Below are positions 49,224 through 58,390 of a stretch of 64,000 nt of DNA, piece after piece. This DNA is from Lachnospiraceae bacterium. GTDB lineage: Bacteria; Bacillota; Clostridia; Lachnospirales; Lachnospiraceae. The notes under the pieces were generated by a model. That model had not been told where the DNA came from. It saw only the letters and a program-made list of their open reading frames with translations, and ran no database searches. How positions within the stretch are numbered: the first letter of the stretch is position 1; each line of letters begins with the position of its first letter. Both the position numbers and the translations under genes were made by a program. The stretch lies in the NCBI GenBank assembly GCA_022647575.1, contig JALCKY010000001.1, positions 310,001 to 374,000 on the forward strand. The letters run 5' to 3'.

Positions 49224-50477
49224 TTAAGATTTGTCGAAAATGACCCTGTCCTGTGTTCCGTCGAAATTTTCCAGATGGAGCGTGCCCGAAAGGTCGGTCA
49301 TTTTCGGCAGGATTCCGGTCAGTTCCTCCAGCTTTGCCTCCAGGTTTTCATCCGCTCCGAGGAGGACCGACGCCTGTCCGTAAACCAGGGAAAGCGTCCC
49401 GTCTTCGGCAAAAATCACCCGGTCCGGCGGGATATTGTTTTTATTGACAATGTTCTTCAGGCTGGCAATCGTCTTGAAAACACCCGGATCGGCGACCGGC
49501 AGAGTCTCTCCCACGGCCGCTTCCGAAAAGACAAGGCCCTCGATAAGCGGGATATAGTCCCTGTCCGCTTCCTTCGGGGCTTCCACTCCGCTCCCGGAGG
49601 AGGCCGTCGATTCATCATCCTGAACGACTTCCGGTTCCAGTACCACCTGTCCTCCGGAATCCTGTGTAACCTCCTGCGGCGTCACGGTACCGGAGCCGGT
49701 CGATTCTTCGGAAGCAGCCTGCGCCGTCTGGGGAATGACTTCCGAGACCGTTTCCGCCGTGTTATCTGCCGGCGTCACTCCGGAATCCGCGGCTGAGGAA
49801 TCAGCACTGTTTCCGGAAGCATCCTCCGATGACGTTCCGGATGATGCCGGGTCCGATGCTGCGGATGAAGTCACGGATGATTCCGAGCCCGATGCTCCGG
49901 ATGGTGTCACGGAGGATGCCGGGTCTGATGCTCCGGATGACGTCACGGATGATGACGAATCCGATGCTCCGGATGATGTCACGGAGGATTCTGAGCCCGA
50001 TGCTCCGGATGACGTCACGGAGGATACTGAGTCCGATGTTCCGGACTGGGCTCCGGAGGACGTTCCGCTGTTTTCGGGAGTATCGGAGCGTACCAGCACC
50101 TTCCCGTCCGCATCGAAATACCAGTAGGCATTCTGATAGGAAACATATCCGATCAGTTCTTTTTCATTGACCTGAATGCGCACGGAATTGATTCCCGTCA
50201 TATCCACCGTGACGGAATCGATGAAATCCGCCCCTTCGATTTTCTTATGCTTGTTCAGCAGGGAAAGGATGACCGTATTTTTGGAAAACGGTCCCTTCAT
50301 CAGCATCTCTTCCACCTGGGCATCCGTGTAATGATAATTGCCGACGACCTCGATGTTCCGGACACGGAAAAGAAGAAGGAACAGAAAGAGGAGAACAAGC
50401 AGGACGGCTGCCGCTGTCCAGAGGACAATCGATGCCGTATGCCTGTTCAGGTTCTTTTCATATTCCGTCTTTGCCAT
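49224..50477 (-). CDS. ftsQ: Division protein FtsQ/DivIB with a long Ser/Thr repeat insertion
   Basis: FtsQ/DivIB is a bitopic member of the FtsQLB divisome complex. The 417-residue protein has a short cytoplasmic N-terminus, one transmembrane helix (about 17-37, IVLWTAAAVLLVLLFLFLLL) and a POTRA domain (about 38-125: VRNIEVVGNYHYTDAQVEEM). A low-complexity region of about 170 residues made of SSVTSSGASD-like repeats plus acidic Ser/Thr-rich sequence follows. The beta domain (about 305-417: PLIEGLVFSEAAVGETL) comes last. Typical DivIB is about 260-300 residues and has these two domains adjacent. It starts one base after the murD stop. Confidence 0.88.
   Translation of the reverse strand: MAKTEYEKNLNRHTASIVLWTAAAVLLVLLFLFLLLFRVRNIEVVGNYHYTDAQVEEMLMKGPFSKNTVILSLLNKHKKIEGADFIDSVTVDMTGINSVRIQVNEKELIGYVSYQNAYWYFDADGKVLVRSDTPENSGTSSGAQSGTSDSVSSVTSSGASGSESSVTSSGASDSSSSVTSSGASDPASSVTPSGASGSESSVTSSAASDPASSGTSSEDASGNSADSSAADSGVTPADNTAETVSEVIPQTAQAASEESTGSGTVTPQEVTQDSGGQVVLEPEVVQDDESTASSGSGVEAPKEADRDYIPLIEGLVFSEAAVGETLPVADPGVFKTIASLKNIVNKNNIPPDRVIFAEDGTLSLVYGQASVLLGADENLEAKLEELTGILPKMTDLSGTLHLENFDGTQDRVIFDKS
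49846..50041 (-). repeat. 36-bp tandem coding repeat in ftsQ
   Basis: About five to six imperfect copies of a 36-bp unit encode SSVTSSGASxxx (12 residues). Copies differ mainly at third positions and in the last three residues. The repeat keeps frame and is internal to the FtsQ extracytoplasmic region. Confidence 0.85.
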
Positions 50478-51776
50478 TTACGCAAGCCCCTTGACGAATT
50501 CCTTGAATTCTTTTCCCCGGACTTCATAGTTCGGGAATTCTCCCCAGCTGGCGCAGGCAGGCGAAAGAAGGACCGCATCGCCCGGCTCCGCATGGGAAGC
50601 GCAGTATTCCATCGCTTCGTTCATATTTTCCTTCATGACGATCTGAGCTTCCGGATAGCCGCATTCCAGTGCCGCCCTGCGGATATCCTCCTTCGTCTTT
50701 CCTTCCAGGACCAGGCATTTCACCTTTCCGTCAAATGAACGGATCCATTCGTGATAATCCGAGCCCTTGTCATAGCCGCCCGCGATCAGGAAGGTCGGCC
50801 ATTTCATGGCCTGTATGCCTTTAATGGCTGCATCCGGATTCGTTCCCTTGGAATCGTTGTACCATAAAACGCCGTTTACGGTTCCGGAGTACTCGATCCG
50901 GTGCTCCACCGCCTTGAATTTCTTTGCCGCGGAGGCGATTGTGTCCAGCGGCACTCCTGCACGGTACGCCATGGCCGAAGCCGCCATGACATTTTCAAAA
51001 TTATGCTTTCCGATCAGCTGCAGTTCACCGGTGCGGACCAGCACTTTCTTTTCCTGTTTCTCCTTCAGGACGATTTCGTCGCCGATCAGGCAGAAGCCTT
51101 CCTCAAGCTCCCTTTCACTGGAAAAGAAAAGGACGGAAGCCGGGCAGGTCTCCGCAAATTTCCGGAGAGTCTCATCTTCATAATTGAGCACGCAGGTGCA
51201 GGTCCTGTCCTGGTTCTTCGTGATTCCCTCCTTCACGCGGATGTACTCTTCCATCGTGTGATGACGGTTCAGATGATCCTCGGTGATGTTCAGGATGGCA
51301 CTGACTTCCGGACGGAACCGTTCAATCGTCTCCAGCTGGAAGCTGGAAATTTCCGCAACGACCGTCGAATGTTCGGTCGTGTCCAGGGCCACGGAGGTAT
51401 AGGCTGTTCCGATGTTCCCGACAACAAAAACCTCCTTCTCCCAGGCTTTCATGATTTCCCCGAGAAGAGAAGTCGTCGTTGTCTTGCCGTTCGTCCCGGT
51501 TACCGCCAGGACTCTGCCCTTCCCCGTTTCATAGGCCAGTTCCACCTCGCCCCAGACTTTGACGCCTGCCGCGCGGAATTCTTCAACCCTCGGAAGATCC
51601 GTCGGAACTCCCGGACTCATCACCAGCAGGTCATAGGAAGACGGGATGCCTTTCGGGCTGCCCATGCTGTCATCGAATATTTCCGGAACAGCTCCGACTT
51701 TTTTCAGAAGCTCCGCTGCCCCCTGTCCGCTTTTCCCCGATCCGTAGATCAGGACTTTCTTTCCCTCCAGATTCAT
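50478..51776 (-). CDS. murD: UDP-N-acetylmuramoylalanine-D-glutamate ligase
   Basis: MurD adds D-glutamate to UDP-MurNAc-L-Ala in peptidoglycan synthesis. The 432-residue protein has the N-terminal GSGKSGQGAAELL, the ATP loop VTGTNGKTTTTSLLGE, LNITEDHLNRHHTM and the C-terminal ligase motifs NDSKGTNPDAA and GGYDKGSDY. All Mur ligase hallmarks are present. It sits between mraY and ftsQ. Confidence 0.98.
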   Translation of the reverse strand: MNLEGKKVLIYGSGKSGQGAAELLKKVGAVPEIFDDSMGSPKGIPSSYDLLVMSPGVPTDLPRVEEFRAAGVKVWGEVELAYETGKGRVLAVTGTNGKTTTTSLLGEIMKAWEKEVFVVGNIGTAYTSVALDTTEHSTVVAEISSFQLETIERFRPEVSAILNITEDHLNRHHTMEEYIRVKEGITKNQDRTCTCVLNYEDETLRKFAETCPASVLFFSSERELEEGFCLIGDEIVLKEKQEKKVLVRTGELQLIGKHNFENVMAASAMAYRAGVPLDTIASAAKKFKAVEHRIEYSGTVNGVLWYNDSKGTNPDAAIKGIQAMKWPTFLIAGGYDKGSDYHEWIRSFDGKVKCLVLEGKTKEDIRRAALECGYPEAQIVMKENMNEAMEYCASHAEPGDAVLLSPACASWGEFPNYEVRGKEFKEFVKGLA

Positions 51777-51785
51777 TTCTTCTCC

Positions 51786-52745
51786 TTAGAGCGCCAGAAG
51801 CGCAAGCAGCGAGAGCAGAACCGTCACGATCGTGAAAACAGCAACGACGCGGGTCTCTGACCAGCCGCAAAGTTCAAAATGATGATGGATCGGTGCCATC
51901 TTGAAAAGCCTCTTCCCGTGGGTCGCCTTGAAATAGCCAACCTGCAGGATGACTGAAACCACTTCCACCAGGTAGATCAGTCCGACCATCAGGATGTAAA
52001 GAGGCATGTGCATCATATAGGCCGTGCCGATCACGAATCCGCCCAGTGCCAGCGACCCGGTATCCCCCATGAAAATCCTGGCCGGATAGGCATTGTAGAG
52101 CAGGAATCCCATCAGGGCTCCTGCCGCCGCGCTTGCGACCGGTTCGACGCCTGCCTGCGTCAGGAGGGAGGCAATGACAAAGAACACGGAAACGACGACG
52201 GTCACGGAAGAAGCCAGCCCGTCGATTCCGTCCGTGAAATTCACGCCGTTGACCGTGCCCAGGACGGCAAAGAACAGCAGCGGGACAGCCCAGAATCCGA
52301 TGTCGGCCATGGCCCCGTGCGTAAAGGGAATCCGGAGGGTCAGGTCGATGTCCGTCAGGTTGGTCAGGTACAGCCAGAAAAGCACCGTGATGATGAACTG
52401 AAGTCCGAACTTCTGCCAGGCAAAAAGACCGTCCGAACGTTTTTTCACGACCTTGAGATAATCATCCAGGAATCCGACGAGTCCGAAAGCCATCGTCAGG
52501 AAAATGACCGGACCGATCCGCGGATAGCGTACAAAAAACAGGACTGAGGTCACGGCAATGGCGATCAGGAAAATGATGCCGCCCATTGTCGGCGTCCCGG
52601 CTTTCTTCAGATGGGACTGAACTCCCAGTTTTCTTTCCGTCTGATCGAGTTTCAGCTTTGTCAGGAACGGAATGAAAACCGGTCCCAGAACCGCACTGAT
52701 CGCAAAAGCGATGAAGGCGGGCATGACTGCAGATAAATCAACCAT
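51786..52745 (-). CDS. mraY: Phospho-N-acetylmuramoyl-pentapeptide transferase
   Basis: MraY transfers phospho-MurNAc-pentapeptide to undecaprenyl phosphate, forming lipid I. The 319-residue protein has about ten transmembrane helices. LKKAGTPTMGGIIFL, FGLVGFLDDYLKV (catalytic aspartates), NFTDGIDGLA and GDTGSLALGGF, followed by APIHHHFEL near the C-terminus, are all diagnostic. It lies 9 bases from murD. Confidence 0.98.
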   Translation of the reverse strand: MVDLSAVMPAFIAFAISAVLGPVFIPFLTKLKLDQTERKLGVQSHLKKAGTPTMGGIIFLIAIAVTSVLFFVRYPRIGPVIFLTMAFGLVGFLDDYLKVVKKRSDGLFAWQKFGLQFIITVLFWLYLTNLTDIDLTLRIPFTHGAMADIGFWAVPLLFFAVLGTVNGVNFTDGIDGLASSVTVVVSVFFVIASLLTQAGVEPVASAAAGALMGFLLYNAYPARIFMGDTGSLALGGFVIGTAYMMHMPLYILMVGLIYLVEVVSVILQVGYFKATHGKRLFKMAPIHHHFELCGWSETRVVAVFTIVTVLLSLLALLAL

Positions 52746-52765
52746 TGCTCTTCTCCCCGAAACTT

Positions 52766-54850
52766 TTAATTCGTAATGCCTGCTTCTTCATTCGTATAGC
52801 CGTCTGTCTCCTCATTGTTTCCGGAGGTGACGTTCTGTGAATCCGCGGAGGCCTGGACGGTCGGAACATTCGTGTCTGCCGTCGTATCCGTCACTGCCGT
52901 TCCTTCGGCAGCTGCCGCATCGGCCGGTTCCTGAAGTGCCGGATCTTCTTCCGTCAGTTCTTCATCCGGATAGATGCCCAGATACGGCAGGATTTCCGTC
53001 AGGATATCCTTTGCCATCCACTGCGGGAAGCGGCTGTCCGCCTGCTCCTGTACATTCGGTTCGTCAATGACCACATAGATCAGGACCTGCGGATTCTCAT
53101 AAGGCACGAAGCCGATCCACGATACCAGATACTTTCCGTTGCCCCTCGGGATCTTCTGGGCTGTTCCGGTCTTTCCGCCCATGCTGTATCCGTTCACCTT
53201 GGCGTAGACCGATGTGCCGCTGTCCACGGATGCCTTCATATAAGAACGGAGCAGGTCCGAAACATCGGAAGAAATCGTCTGTTTCAGGAGAACGGGATCA
53301 TTTGTCTTGATGGTCGCACCGGTGCTGTCCAGGATTTTTTCAACAACTCTCGGGCGGTAATAATTTCCCCCGTTGATCACGGAGCTGACCGCGGCAGCTT
53401 CCTGAAGCATCGTGCAGTTAAAGCCCTGCCCGAAGGAAGAAGTCGCCAGATCAATCTCGCCCATCGTGTCCGAAGAGTAAAGAATACCCGTGGCCTCGCC
53501 GGAAAGGTCGATTCCCGTCTTGACCCCGAAGTTGAAAAGCTGCTGGTATTTCGTAAATTCGCTGACTCCCATTTTCAGGGCGATCTGCATCATGGCATCG
53601 TTGCAGGAATTCCTGATGACGTCGGAAACCGTCTCCTGCCCATGGCCTTCTTCTTCCGAGCATTTGATGTACGTGCCGGAAACGGTTTCCCCGCCGTCGC
53701 AGTAGAAGGTTTCATTTCCCTTAATGGTGCCGTCTTCCAGTGCCGAAGACATCGTGACCGGCTTGAATACCGAACCGGGTTCAAAGGTATCGGAAATGCA
53801 GTAGTTCTTCCAGATGGATTCCAGCGCCGACAGCTGCTGGTCATTGCTCATTGCCTTGATCTCATCCGCCGTATAGAAAGAAGAAAGATCCCGCGGGCTG
53901 TTCAGGTCATAAGGATCGGAGCTTCCCATGGCAAGGATCGAGCCGTCGTTCGGGTTCATCACGATGACGCCGATGTTGGATGCACCCTTCGTCGTGCTGT
54001 ACGGTCCGTTCTTGTATTTCTCCTCAAAGGAGGCGATGTTCTTTTCCACTACCGACTGGATATTGGCATCAATCGTGGAGACAACGGTCTTGCCGTCCAC
54101 CGGATCGATGATATTCTGCGTAAGGTCCGAATCGGAATCCCAGTATCCGTATTTCCGTCCGTCCACTCCGTTCAGCGTATTGCTGTAGTATCCTTCAATT
54201 CCCCAGTCGGCCGTATTGTCGCCGTAGGTGAAGCCGATGACATCGCAGGCCAGGGAGGAAAGGGGATACGTGCGCACGTACTCTTCTTCAAACCAGACGC
54301 CCTTCACATACTTCCGCTCTTCTTTTTCCTTGTCCGTCAGAGGATTCTCGTCCGTGCCGCTGCAGTATTCCTCAAAGGCATTCTTTTCTTCAACCGAAAT
54401 ATCTTTCTTGATGACCTGGTACTGCGAGTCCTTTGTTTTCTCATCCGTCAGAAGGGAGGTGATGCCGACCTGGTCCAGCCCGAAGACATCGTCCAGCGCC
54501 TGCATGGTAGGACCCGCATAATCCGGATCCGAATTCACGACTTTGCAGTCGAGCACGACATTGTATTTTTTCTCACTGGTGGCAAGGACCGTGCCCTTCG
54601 TATCCAGGATGTCGCCCCGCTTGAACGGCAGGACCGTGCTGGAATACTGGGACTGGGACTGCGCAAGCACCTGCTTGGCATATTGGTCGCCGCTGACGGC
54701 ATTGACATAGGTGATCCGGACAGCCAGACATATCAAAACCAGCACGACTGCTGCGAACAGTCCTGCCAGCTTTCTCTGCATCTTGGCGTTCATTTTCCTG
54801 CTTGATGGATCGGAGCGCTTCGCTCTCCTGCGTCTGGGGTCATTTTTCAC
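52766..54850 (-). CDS. ftsI: Division-type class B penicillin-binding protein (FtsI/PBP2B or SpoVD-like)
   Basis: This septal transpeptidase has 694 residues. A basic cytoplasmic N-terminus, one transmembrane helix (about 28-48), a dimerisation/pedestal domain and a transpeptidase domain are seen. The catalytic motifs are SVFK (in FEPGSVFKPVT), SCN (RNSCNDAMM) and KTGTAQ. The C-terminal 80 residues are an acidic, Ala/Thr-rich tail without PASTA domains. The division role is inferred from location after ftsL in the dcw cluster; SpoVD is the other candidate and cannot be excluded. Confidence 0.94.
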   Translation of the reverse strand: MKNDPRRRRAKRSDPSSRKMNAKMQRKLAGLFAAVVLVLICLAVRITYVNAVSGDQYAKQVLAQSQSQYSSTVLPFKRGDILDTKGTVLATSEKKYNVVLDCKVVNSDPDYAGPTMQALDDVFGLDQVGITSLLTDEKTKDSQYQVIKKDISVEEKNAFEEYCSGTDENPLTDKEKEERKYVKGVWFEEEYVRTYPLSSLACDVIGFTYGDNTADWGIEGYYSNTLNGVDGRKYGYWDSDSDLTQNIIDPVDGKTVVSTIDANIQSVVEKNIASFEEKYKNGPYSTTKGASNIGVIVMNPNDGSILAMGSSDPYDLNSPRDLSSFYTADEIKAMSNDQQLSALESIWKNYCISDTFEPGSVFKPVTMSSALEDGTIKGNETFYCDGGETVSGTYIKCSEEEGHGQETVSDVIRNSCNDAMMQIALKMGVSEFTKYQQLFNFGVKTGIDLSGEATGILYSSDTMGEIDLATSSFGQGFNCTMLQEAAAVSSVINGGNYYRPRVVEKILDSTGATIKTNDPVLLKQTISSDVSDLLRSYMKASVDSGTSVYAKVNGYSMGGKTGTAQKIPRGNGKYLVSWIGFVPYENPQVLIYVVIDEPNVQEQADSRFPQWMAKDILTEILPYLGIYPDEELTEEDPALQEPADAAAAEGTAVTDTTADTNVPTVQASADSQNVTSGNNEETDGYTNEEAGITN

Positions 54851-54854
54851 GATT

Positions 54855-55355
54855 TTATCCCTGGTCCGCGGTAGGTACCTCTTGGTATTGCCTTACATAG
54901 CCGTTGCCTTCGGTATTATACCACACTACCTGGTCTTCCGTCGCGTATTTCATCCCCAATTGGTTGATTGCCACATCTCTGACGTGGTCCCAGTCAATAT
55001 TATTGGTAATATTTTCGTACAGTGCATCATTTTCATTCTGGAGCGAAACCAGCTCGGATTTCAGCTTCGAATTCTCCGAGACCTGCGAAGTGACGGTTTC
55101 CTTCATCTGCAGGTAATAGACGCACATCAGAACCGTCATGACGGAAATGAAAGCCAGGAACAGGACATACAGCGGCTTCATCGAAAGCGCCTGTGCCCGG
55201 TTCCTCCTTGCCTTCTCACTGACGGCAATTTCTTTTGCAACATAAGGACGGCGCGGAAGCACGGCCGTTTTCCGGACCGCGCTTCCGTCAAAAGACAGCT
55301 TTTCCATATAATCTTCCGATCTTGAATTTACCCTTCGTGCTGTCTGTTTTGCCAT
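54855..55355 (-). CDS. ftsL: FtsL-like septum-formation protein
   Basis: This 166-residue bitopic protein has a long basic cytoplasmic N-terminus (about 60 residues), one transmembrane helix (about 60-80, LYVLFLAFISVMTVLMCVYYLQ) and a heptad-patterned coiled coil (about 80-115) rich in Ser, Leu, Glu and Asn. This is the FtsL plan, and its place between rsmH and ftsI fits. Primary sequence is poorly conserved in this family, so the name rests on architecture and position. Confidence 0.85.
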   Translation of the reverse strand: MAKQTARRVNSRSEDYMEKLSFDGSAVRKTAVLPRRPYVAKEIAVSEKARRNRAQALSMKPLYVLFLAFISVMTVLMCVYYLQMKETVTSQVSENSKLKSELVSLQNENDALYENITNNIDWDHVRDVAINQLGMKYATEDQVVWYNTEGNGYVRQYQEVPTADQG

Positions 55356-55356
55356 C

Positions 55357-56301
55357 TTATTTTTCTATGATCCTTTCGAATACCCGGAGCTTGGCGCTCT
55401 TGGCCCTGCTGTTCTCTTCTGTCTCTTCAATGCCCGGGACAATCGGCTTCTTCGTGACGACTCTCCCTTTCGGCTTTTTGCCGCAGACACAGACCGGAAA
55501 ATCCGGCGGACAGGTGCAGGGGTTCTCATTTCTCCGGAAAGCTTCTTTGACAATCCTGTCTTCCAGGGAATGGAACGTAATGATGCAGAGTCTCCCGCCG
55601 TCATTCAGCAGATTGATCATTCCGTCGATGGAATCTTTCAGAACGGTCAGTTCGCCGTTCAGTTCAATCCGGATTGCCTGGAATGTCCTCTTTGCCGGAT
55701 GGCCGCCCGTCTTCTGAATCTTCATCGGAATCGATTCCCGGATAATTTCCGCCAGTTCCCCTGTGGTGGCTATCGGTTTTTTCTCCCGTTCAGCGACGAT
55801 GTGCTTGGCAATGTTCTGCGCGAATCTTTCTTCTCCGTAATCCCGTATGATACGGAAGAGATCATGCTCTGTGTAGCCGTTTACGATGTCTCCTGCTGTT
55901 CTTGCTTCTCTTTGGTCCATCCTCATGTCGAGCGGCGCATCAGCCATGTACGAAAAGCCCCTGCTTTTGTCATCCAGCTGATACGACGAAACCCCGAGAT
56001 CGAGAATGATACCGTCTGCGGAAGCAATTCCCTGCTCCTTCAGTATCTCCGGCATCCGGCTGAAATTGCTGCGCACGATTGAGACCTGTTTTTCAAAGTC
56101 CTTCAACCGCTCCCCGGCAGCCCTGATCGCCGCGTCGTCCTGATCGATACCTATGAGCTTTCCAGTGGCAGTAAGGTGCCTGCATATTTCGAGTGCGTGC
56201 CCGCCGCCCCCGAGCGTACCGTCAACATAGACGCCGCCCGGCCGGATCTGCAGATTCACGATCGTTTCGTTTAACAGCACCGACTTGTGAACGTAATTCA
56301 T
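55357..56301 (-). CDS. rsmH: 16S rRNA (cytosine-1402-N4)-methyltransferase RsmH
   Basis: RsmH (MraW) methylates C1402 of 16S rRNA in the P site. The 314-residue protein has KSVLLNETI at the N-terminus, [15 protein letters not shown] (SAM-binding), [15 protein letters not shown] and [15 protein letters not shown]-type sequence (seen as [15 protein letters not shown]). It follows mraZ by 33 bases. Confidence 0.97.
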   Translation of the reverse strand: MNYVHKSVLLNETIVNLQIRPGGVYVDGTLGGGGHALEICRHLTATGKLIGIDQDDAAIRAAGERLKDFEKQVSIVRSNFSRMPEILKEQGIASADGIILDLGVSSYQLDDKSRGFSYMADAPLDMRMDQREARTAGDIVNGYTEHDLFRIIRDYGEERFAQNIAKHIVAEREKKPIATTGELAEIIRESIPMKIQKTGGHPAKRTFQAIRIELNGELTVLKDSIDGMINLLNDGGRLCIITFHSLEDRIVKEAFRRNENPCTCPPDFPVCVCGKKPKGRVVTKKPIVPGIEETEENSRAKSAKLRVFERIIEK

Positions 56302-56334
56302 ACCGTTCTCCCATCACGCATAAAAGACCGCCAA

Positions 56335-56769
56335 TCAGATCCTGGCGTTGAGTTCCCCGATTTCCGCGGAGATTGTCTCGTCGTCACCGAAGTCACTGAC
56401 TTCTTTCCAGCGTTCCGGATTCCAAAGTTCGAAGCTGGTCAGGTTACCGCTGATTACAACGTCTTTCGTCAGATTCGCATGATCTCTCAGTTCCTGAGAA
56501 ATGAGGATCCTCCCCTGCTTGTCCAGCTCGCACTGCTCAGCGTTTGTAGCCACGAAACGTCTGTATTTCCTGACTTTGGGATCGCTTCCGGGAAGATCCA
56601 GCCATGACTGGGTATAGGTCTTCCACGCTTCCATCGTATAGACAACCAGATTGGCATCCCATCCGCGCGTCACGACGACCTGGCTTTTGCCGATGTCATC
56701 GCGGTACTTGGAAGGAATAATCAATCTCCCCTTGGCGTCCAATGAATGAAAATACGTATGAAGAAACAC
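56335..56769 (-). CDS. mraZ: Transcriptional regulator MraZ (GTG start)
   Basis: MraZ is a DNA-binding regulator of the dcw operon, forming ring-shaped oligomers of AbrB-like folds. The 144-residue protein has the two conserved repeats: HSLDAKGRLIIPSKYRDDI near the start and ELDKQGRILISQELRDHA in the second half. The start is GTG at 56767-56769 with GGGGG upstream. A run of MraZ-box-like repeats lies just upstream, so autoregulation is expected. Confidence 0.96.
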   Translation of the reverse strand: MFLHTYFHSLDAKGRLIIPSKYRDDIGKSQVVVTRGWDANLVVYTMEAWKTYTQSWLDLPGSDPKVRKYRRFVATNAEQCELDKQGRILISQELRDHANLTKDVVISGNLTSFELWNPERWKEVSDFGDDETISAEIGELNARI

Positions 56770-56777
56770 CTAATATC

Positions 56778-56833
56778 CCCCACTTCGTGGCAATTCTTCC
56801 CATTTCCTACCACTTATCAGTAAGTTTACCCCA
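56778..56833 (-). promoter_or_regulatory. MraZ operator: four TGGnn-type boxes at exact 10-bp intervals, plus one distal box
   Basis: On the minus strand TGGTA, TGGGA, TGCCA and TGGGG begin exactly 10 bp apart (plus-strand 56808-56812, 56798-56802, 56788-56792 and 56778-56782). A further TGGGG is at 56829-56833. MraZ is known to bind TGGGN boxes with 5-nt spacers. The boxes lie between the promoter and the mraZ start. Confidence 0.8.
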
Positions 56834-56851
56834 CTCTTCTGCAAAAATCAA
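56823..56851 (-). promoter_or_regulatory. Promoter of the dcw (mraZ) operon
   Basis: TTGATT (56846-56851), 17 bp and TAAACT (56823-56828) are read on the minus strand, directly upstream of the MraZ boxes and directly downstream of the lgt-type terminator. Confidence 0.65.
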
Positions 56852-56861
56852 GCAATTACGC

Positions 56862-56893
56862 AAAAAAAAGGAGGAAACCAATCGGTTTCCTCC
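56862..56893 (-). terminator. Terminator hairpin with T8 (left copy, original lgt terminator tail)
   Basis: The arms GGAGGAAACC and GGTTTCCTCC (56870-56893) are followed on the minus strand by eight T. The hairpin is repeated on the far side of the IS, but only this copy has the T run. Confidence 0.85.
56870..56893. repeat. Left flanking 24-bp direct repeat of the IS1182-type element
   Basis: Identical in orientation and in its asymmetric AATC loop to 58588-58611. Because the loop is not self-complementary, the two copies are a perfect direct repeat (24/24) but not a perfect inverted one, which points to target duplication. Confidence 0.75.
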
Positions 56894-56923
56894 ACAGACT
56901 GAAGACAAACGGGGTATTGAGAA

Positions 56924-58390
56924 TCAGCTGATTCCCAATTCCCTGTTTTCTTTTACATAGAAAAAGATGACAAGCTTTGAAAAAAAGTGCAAAGGGCCGT
57001 TCTTCGGCCCATACTTCTTTATCATCATTGCCAGTTTCTTCAGGTTCATGCACGTGTAGGTAAGCCCGACCTTCATCCTCATCCGGGCTGCTCCGATCAT
57101 GTTCGTATATCTCATCTGGTGGAACTCCTTCGCCGTGCCGAAGATCCGCTCGATGGTCTCCTTACGCTTCTCATAGACGGCTTTCATGCCGAGCGTCTGA
57201 CGGATCTCCTCGCACTGCTCCATGTAGTCTTCCCACACATGCCTGTTGATAACCTTGACGTGGCTGGCACTGTGTGTGCATTGCTCAAGGAAAGGACAGG
57301 TGCTGCATTCGTGAGGATTGCTTTTGTATTCCCTGTATCCCATCCTGTCCACCGTGGAGAATTCAAGGGTCTTGTCGTTCGGACAGACGTAGCAGTCGAA
57401 GTATTCATCATAGGCGTACTCGTATTTCCGGAAGAATCCCTTCGCCGTCATCGGCCGCTTGTAGGGGAAAACCGGCTTGATCCCGTCATCCAGCAGCATC
57501 TTCGCGATCGGAGGGGTCTTGTATCCGGCATCGACCACGATGCATTCAGGATTGAGGCCCTTAACCTTTTTATAGATATCAGGGAATGTCCTTGAGTCGT
57601 GTTCGTTTCCGGGATGGATCGTGTACCCGAGGATCCATCCATGTTCATCGCATGCCGTCTCGGCGGTATAGGCGAATACCTGCTTGTGCTCGCCCTTATG
57701 GAACCATCCGCTTTCCGGATCCGTCGTGCTTTCCTTCACGGTGCGTCCCTCGCCGCCGCCCGGGGCTTCCGGCCCTTTGGGTCCGCCGTCATCGTCGTCA
57801 TCCTCTTTCTTCTTCAGGGGCTTCTTTCCGGATTCCTCACGTTCCTTATCGATCTCCGCGTTCAGCTTCGCCTCATAGAACATCGCCTCTTCCTTCGCGG
57901 CCCGGTTGATGAATTTCTTATTGTTTGCGCAGGCCTTGATGTGCGTGGCATCGATGAAGACCGTCGAGGTGTCGACGAGCTTATGGGATATGCACTCCTC
58001 AAGGACATGCGAGAAGATCTGCTCGAAAAGGTCCGTGTCCTTGAATCGCCTCGTGTAGTTCTTCCCGAAGGTCGTGAAATGGGGAACCGGATCGTAGATG
58101 CCGAGCCCCAGGAACCAGCGGTAGGCCATGTTGACCTCGATGTCGCGGATTGTCTGGCGCATGCTCTTGATCCCGTAGAGATACTGGATGAGCGGGATCT
58201 TGATGAGGACCACCGGGTCAAGGGAAGGGCGTCCCTGGTCCTCGGAGTACTTCTCTTTCACGAGATCATAAATAAAAGACCAGTCTACGGCACCGTCGAT
58301 CAGGCGCAGGAGATGGTCTTTCGGGACGAGCTGGTCCATGGAGAAGAACTGCATCTGCTCGCGATTCTTGTCTTTATCAACTGTCATCAT
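56924..58390 (-). CDS. IS1182-family transposase
   Basis: This DDE transposase of 488 residues appears full length and undamaged. The N-terminal DUF772-like region is at FFSMDQLVPKDHLLRLIDG. Candidate catalytic acids are the Asp in FIDATHIKA, the Asp in CIVVDAGYKTPP and the Glu in RKETIERIFGTAKE. A linker rich in Lys, Asp and Gly (about 195-220) lies between. A Cys cluster (CSTCPFLEQC) precedes the last catalytic segment. The element may still be mobile. Confidence 0.93.
   Translation of the reverse strand: MMTVDKDKNREQMQFFSMDQLVPKDHLLRLIDGAVDWSFIYDLVKEKYSEDQGRPSLDPVVLIKIPLIQYLYGIKSMRQTIRDIEVNMAYRWFLGLGIYDPVPHFTTFGKNYTRRFKDTDLFEQIFSHVLEECISHKLVDTSTVFIDATHIKACANNKKFINRAAKEEAMFYEAKLNAEIDKEREESGKKPLKKKEDDDDDGGPKGPEAPGGGEGRTVKESTTDPESGWFHKGEHKQVFAYTAETACDEHGWILGYTIHPGNEHDSRTFPDIYKKVKGLNPECIVVDAGYKTPPIAKMLLDDGIKPVFPYKRPMTAKGFFRKYEYAYDEYFDCYVCPNDKTLEFSTVDRMGYREYKSNPHECSTCPFLEQCTHSASHVKVINRHVWEDYMEQCEEIRQTLGMKAVYEKRKETIERIFGTAKEFHQMRYTNMIGAARMRMKVGLTYTCMNLKKLAMMIKKYGPKNGPLHFFSKLVIFFYVKENRELGIS

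Noticed and set aside
49846-50041. CRISPR-like or minisatellite array
   Set aside because: The 36-bp units have no unique spacers, keep the reading frame and encode SSVTSSGASD-type repeats inside ftsQ.
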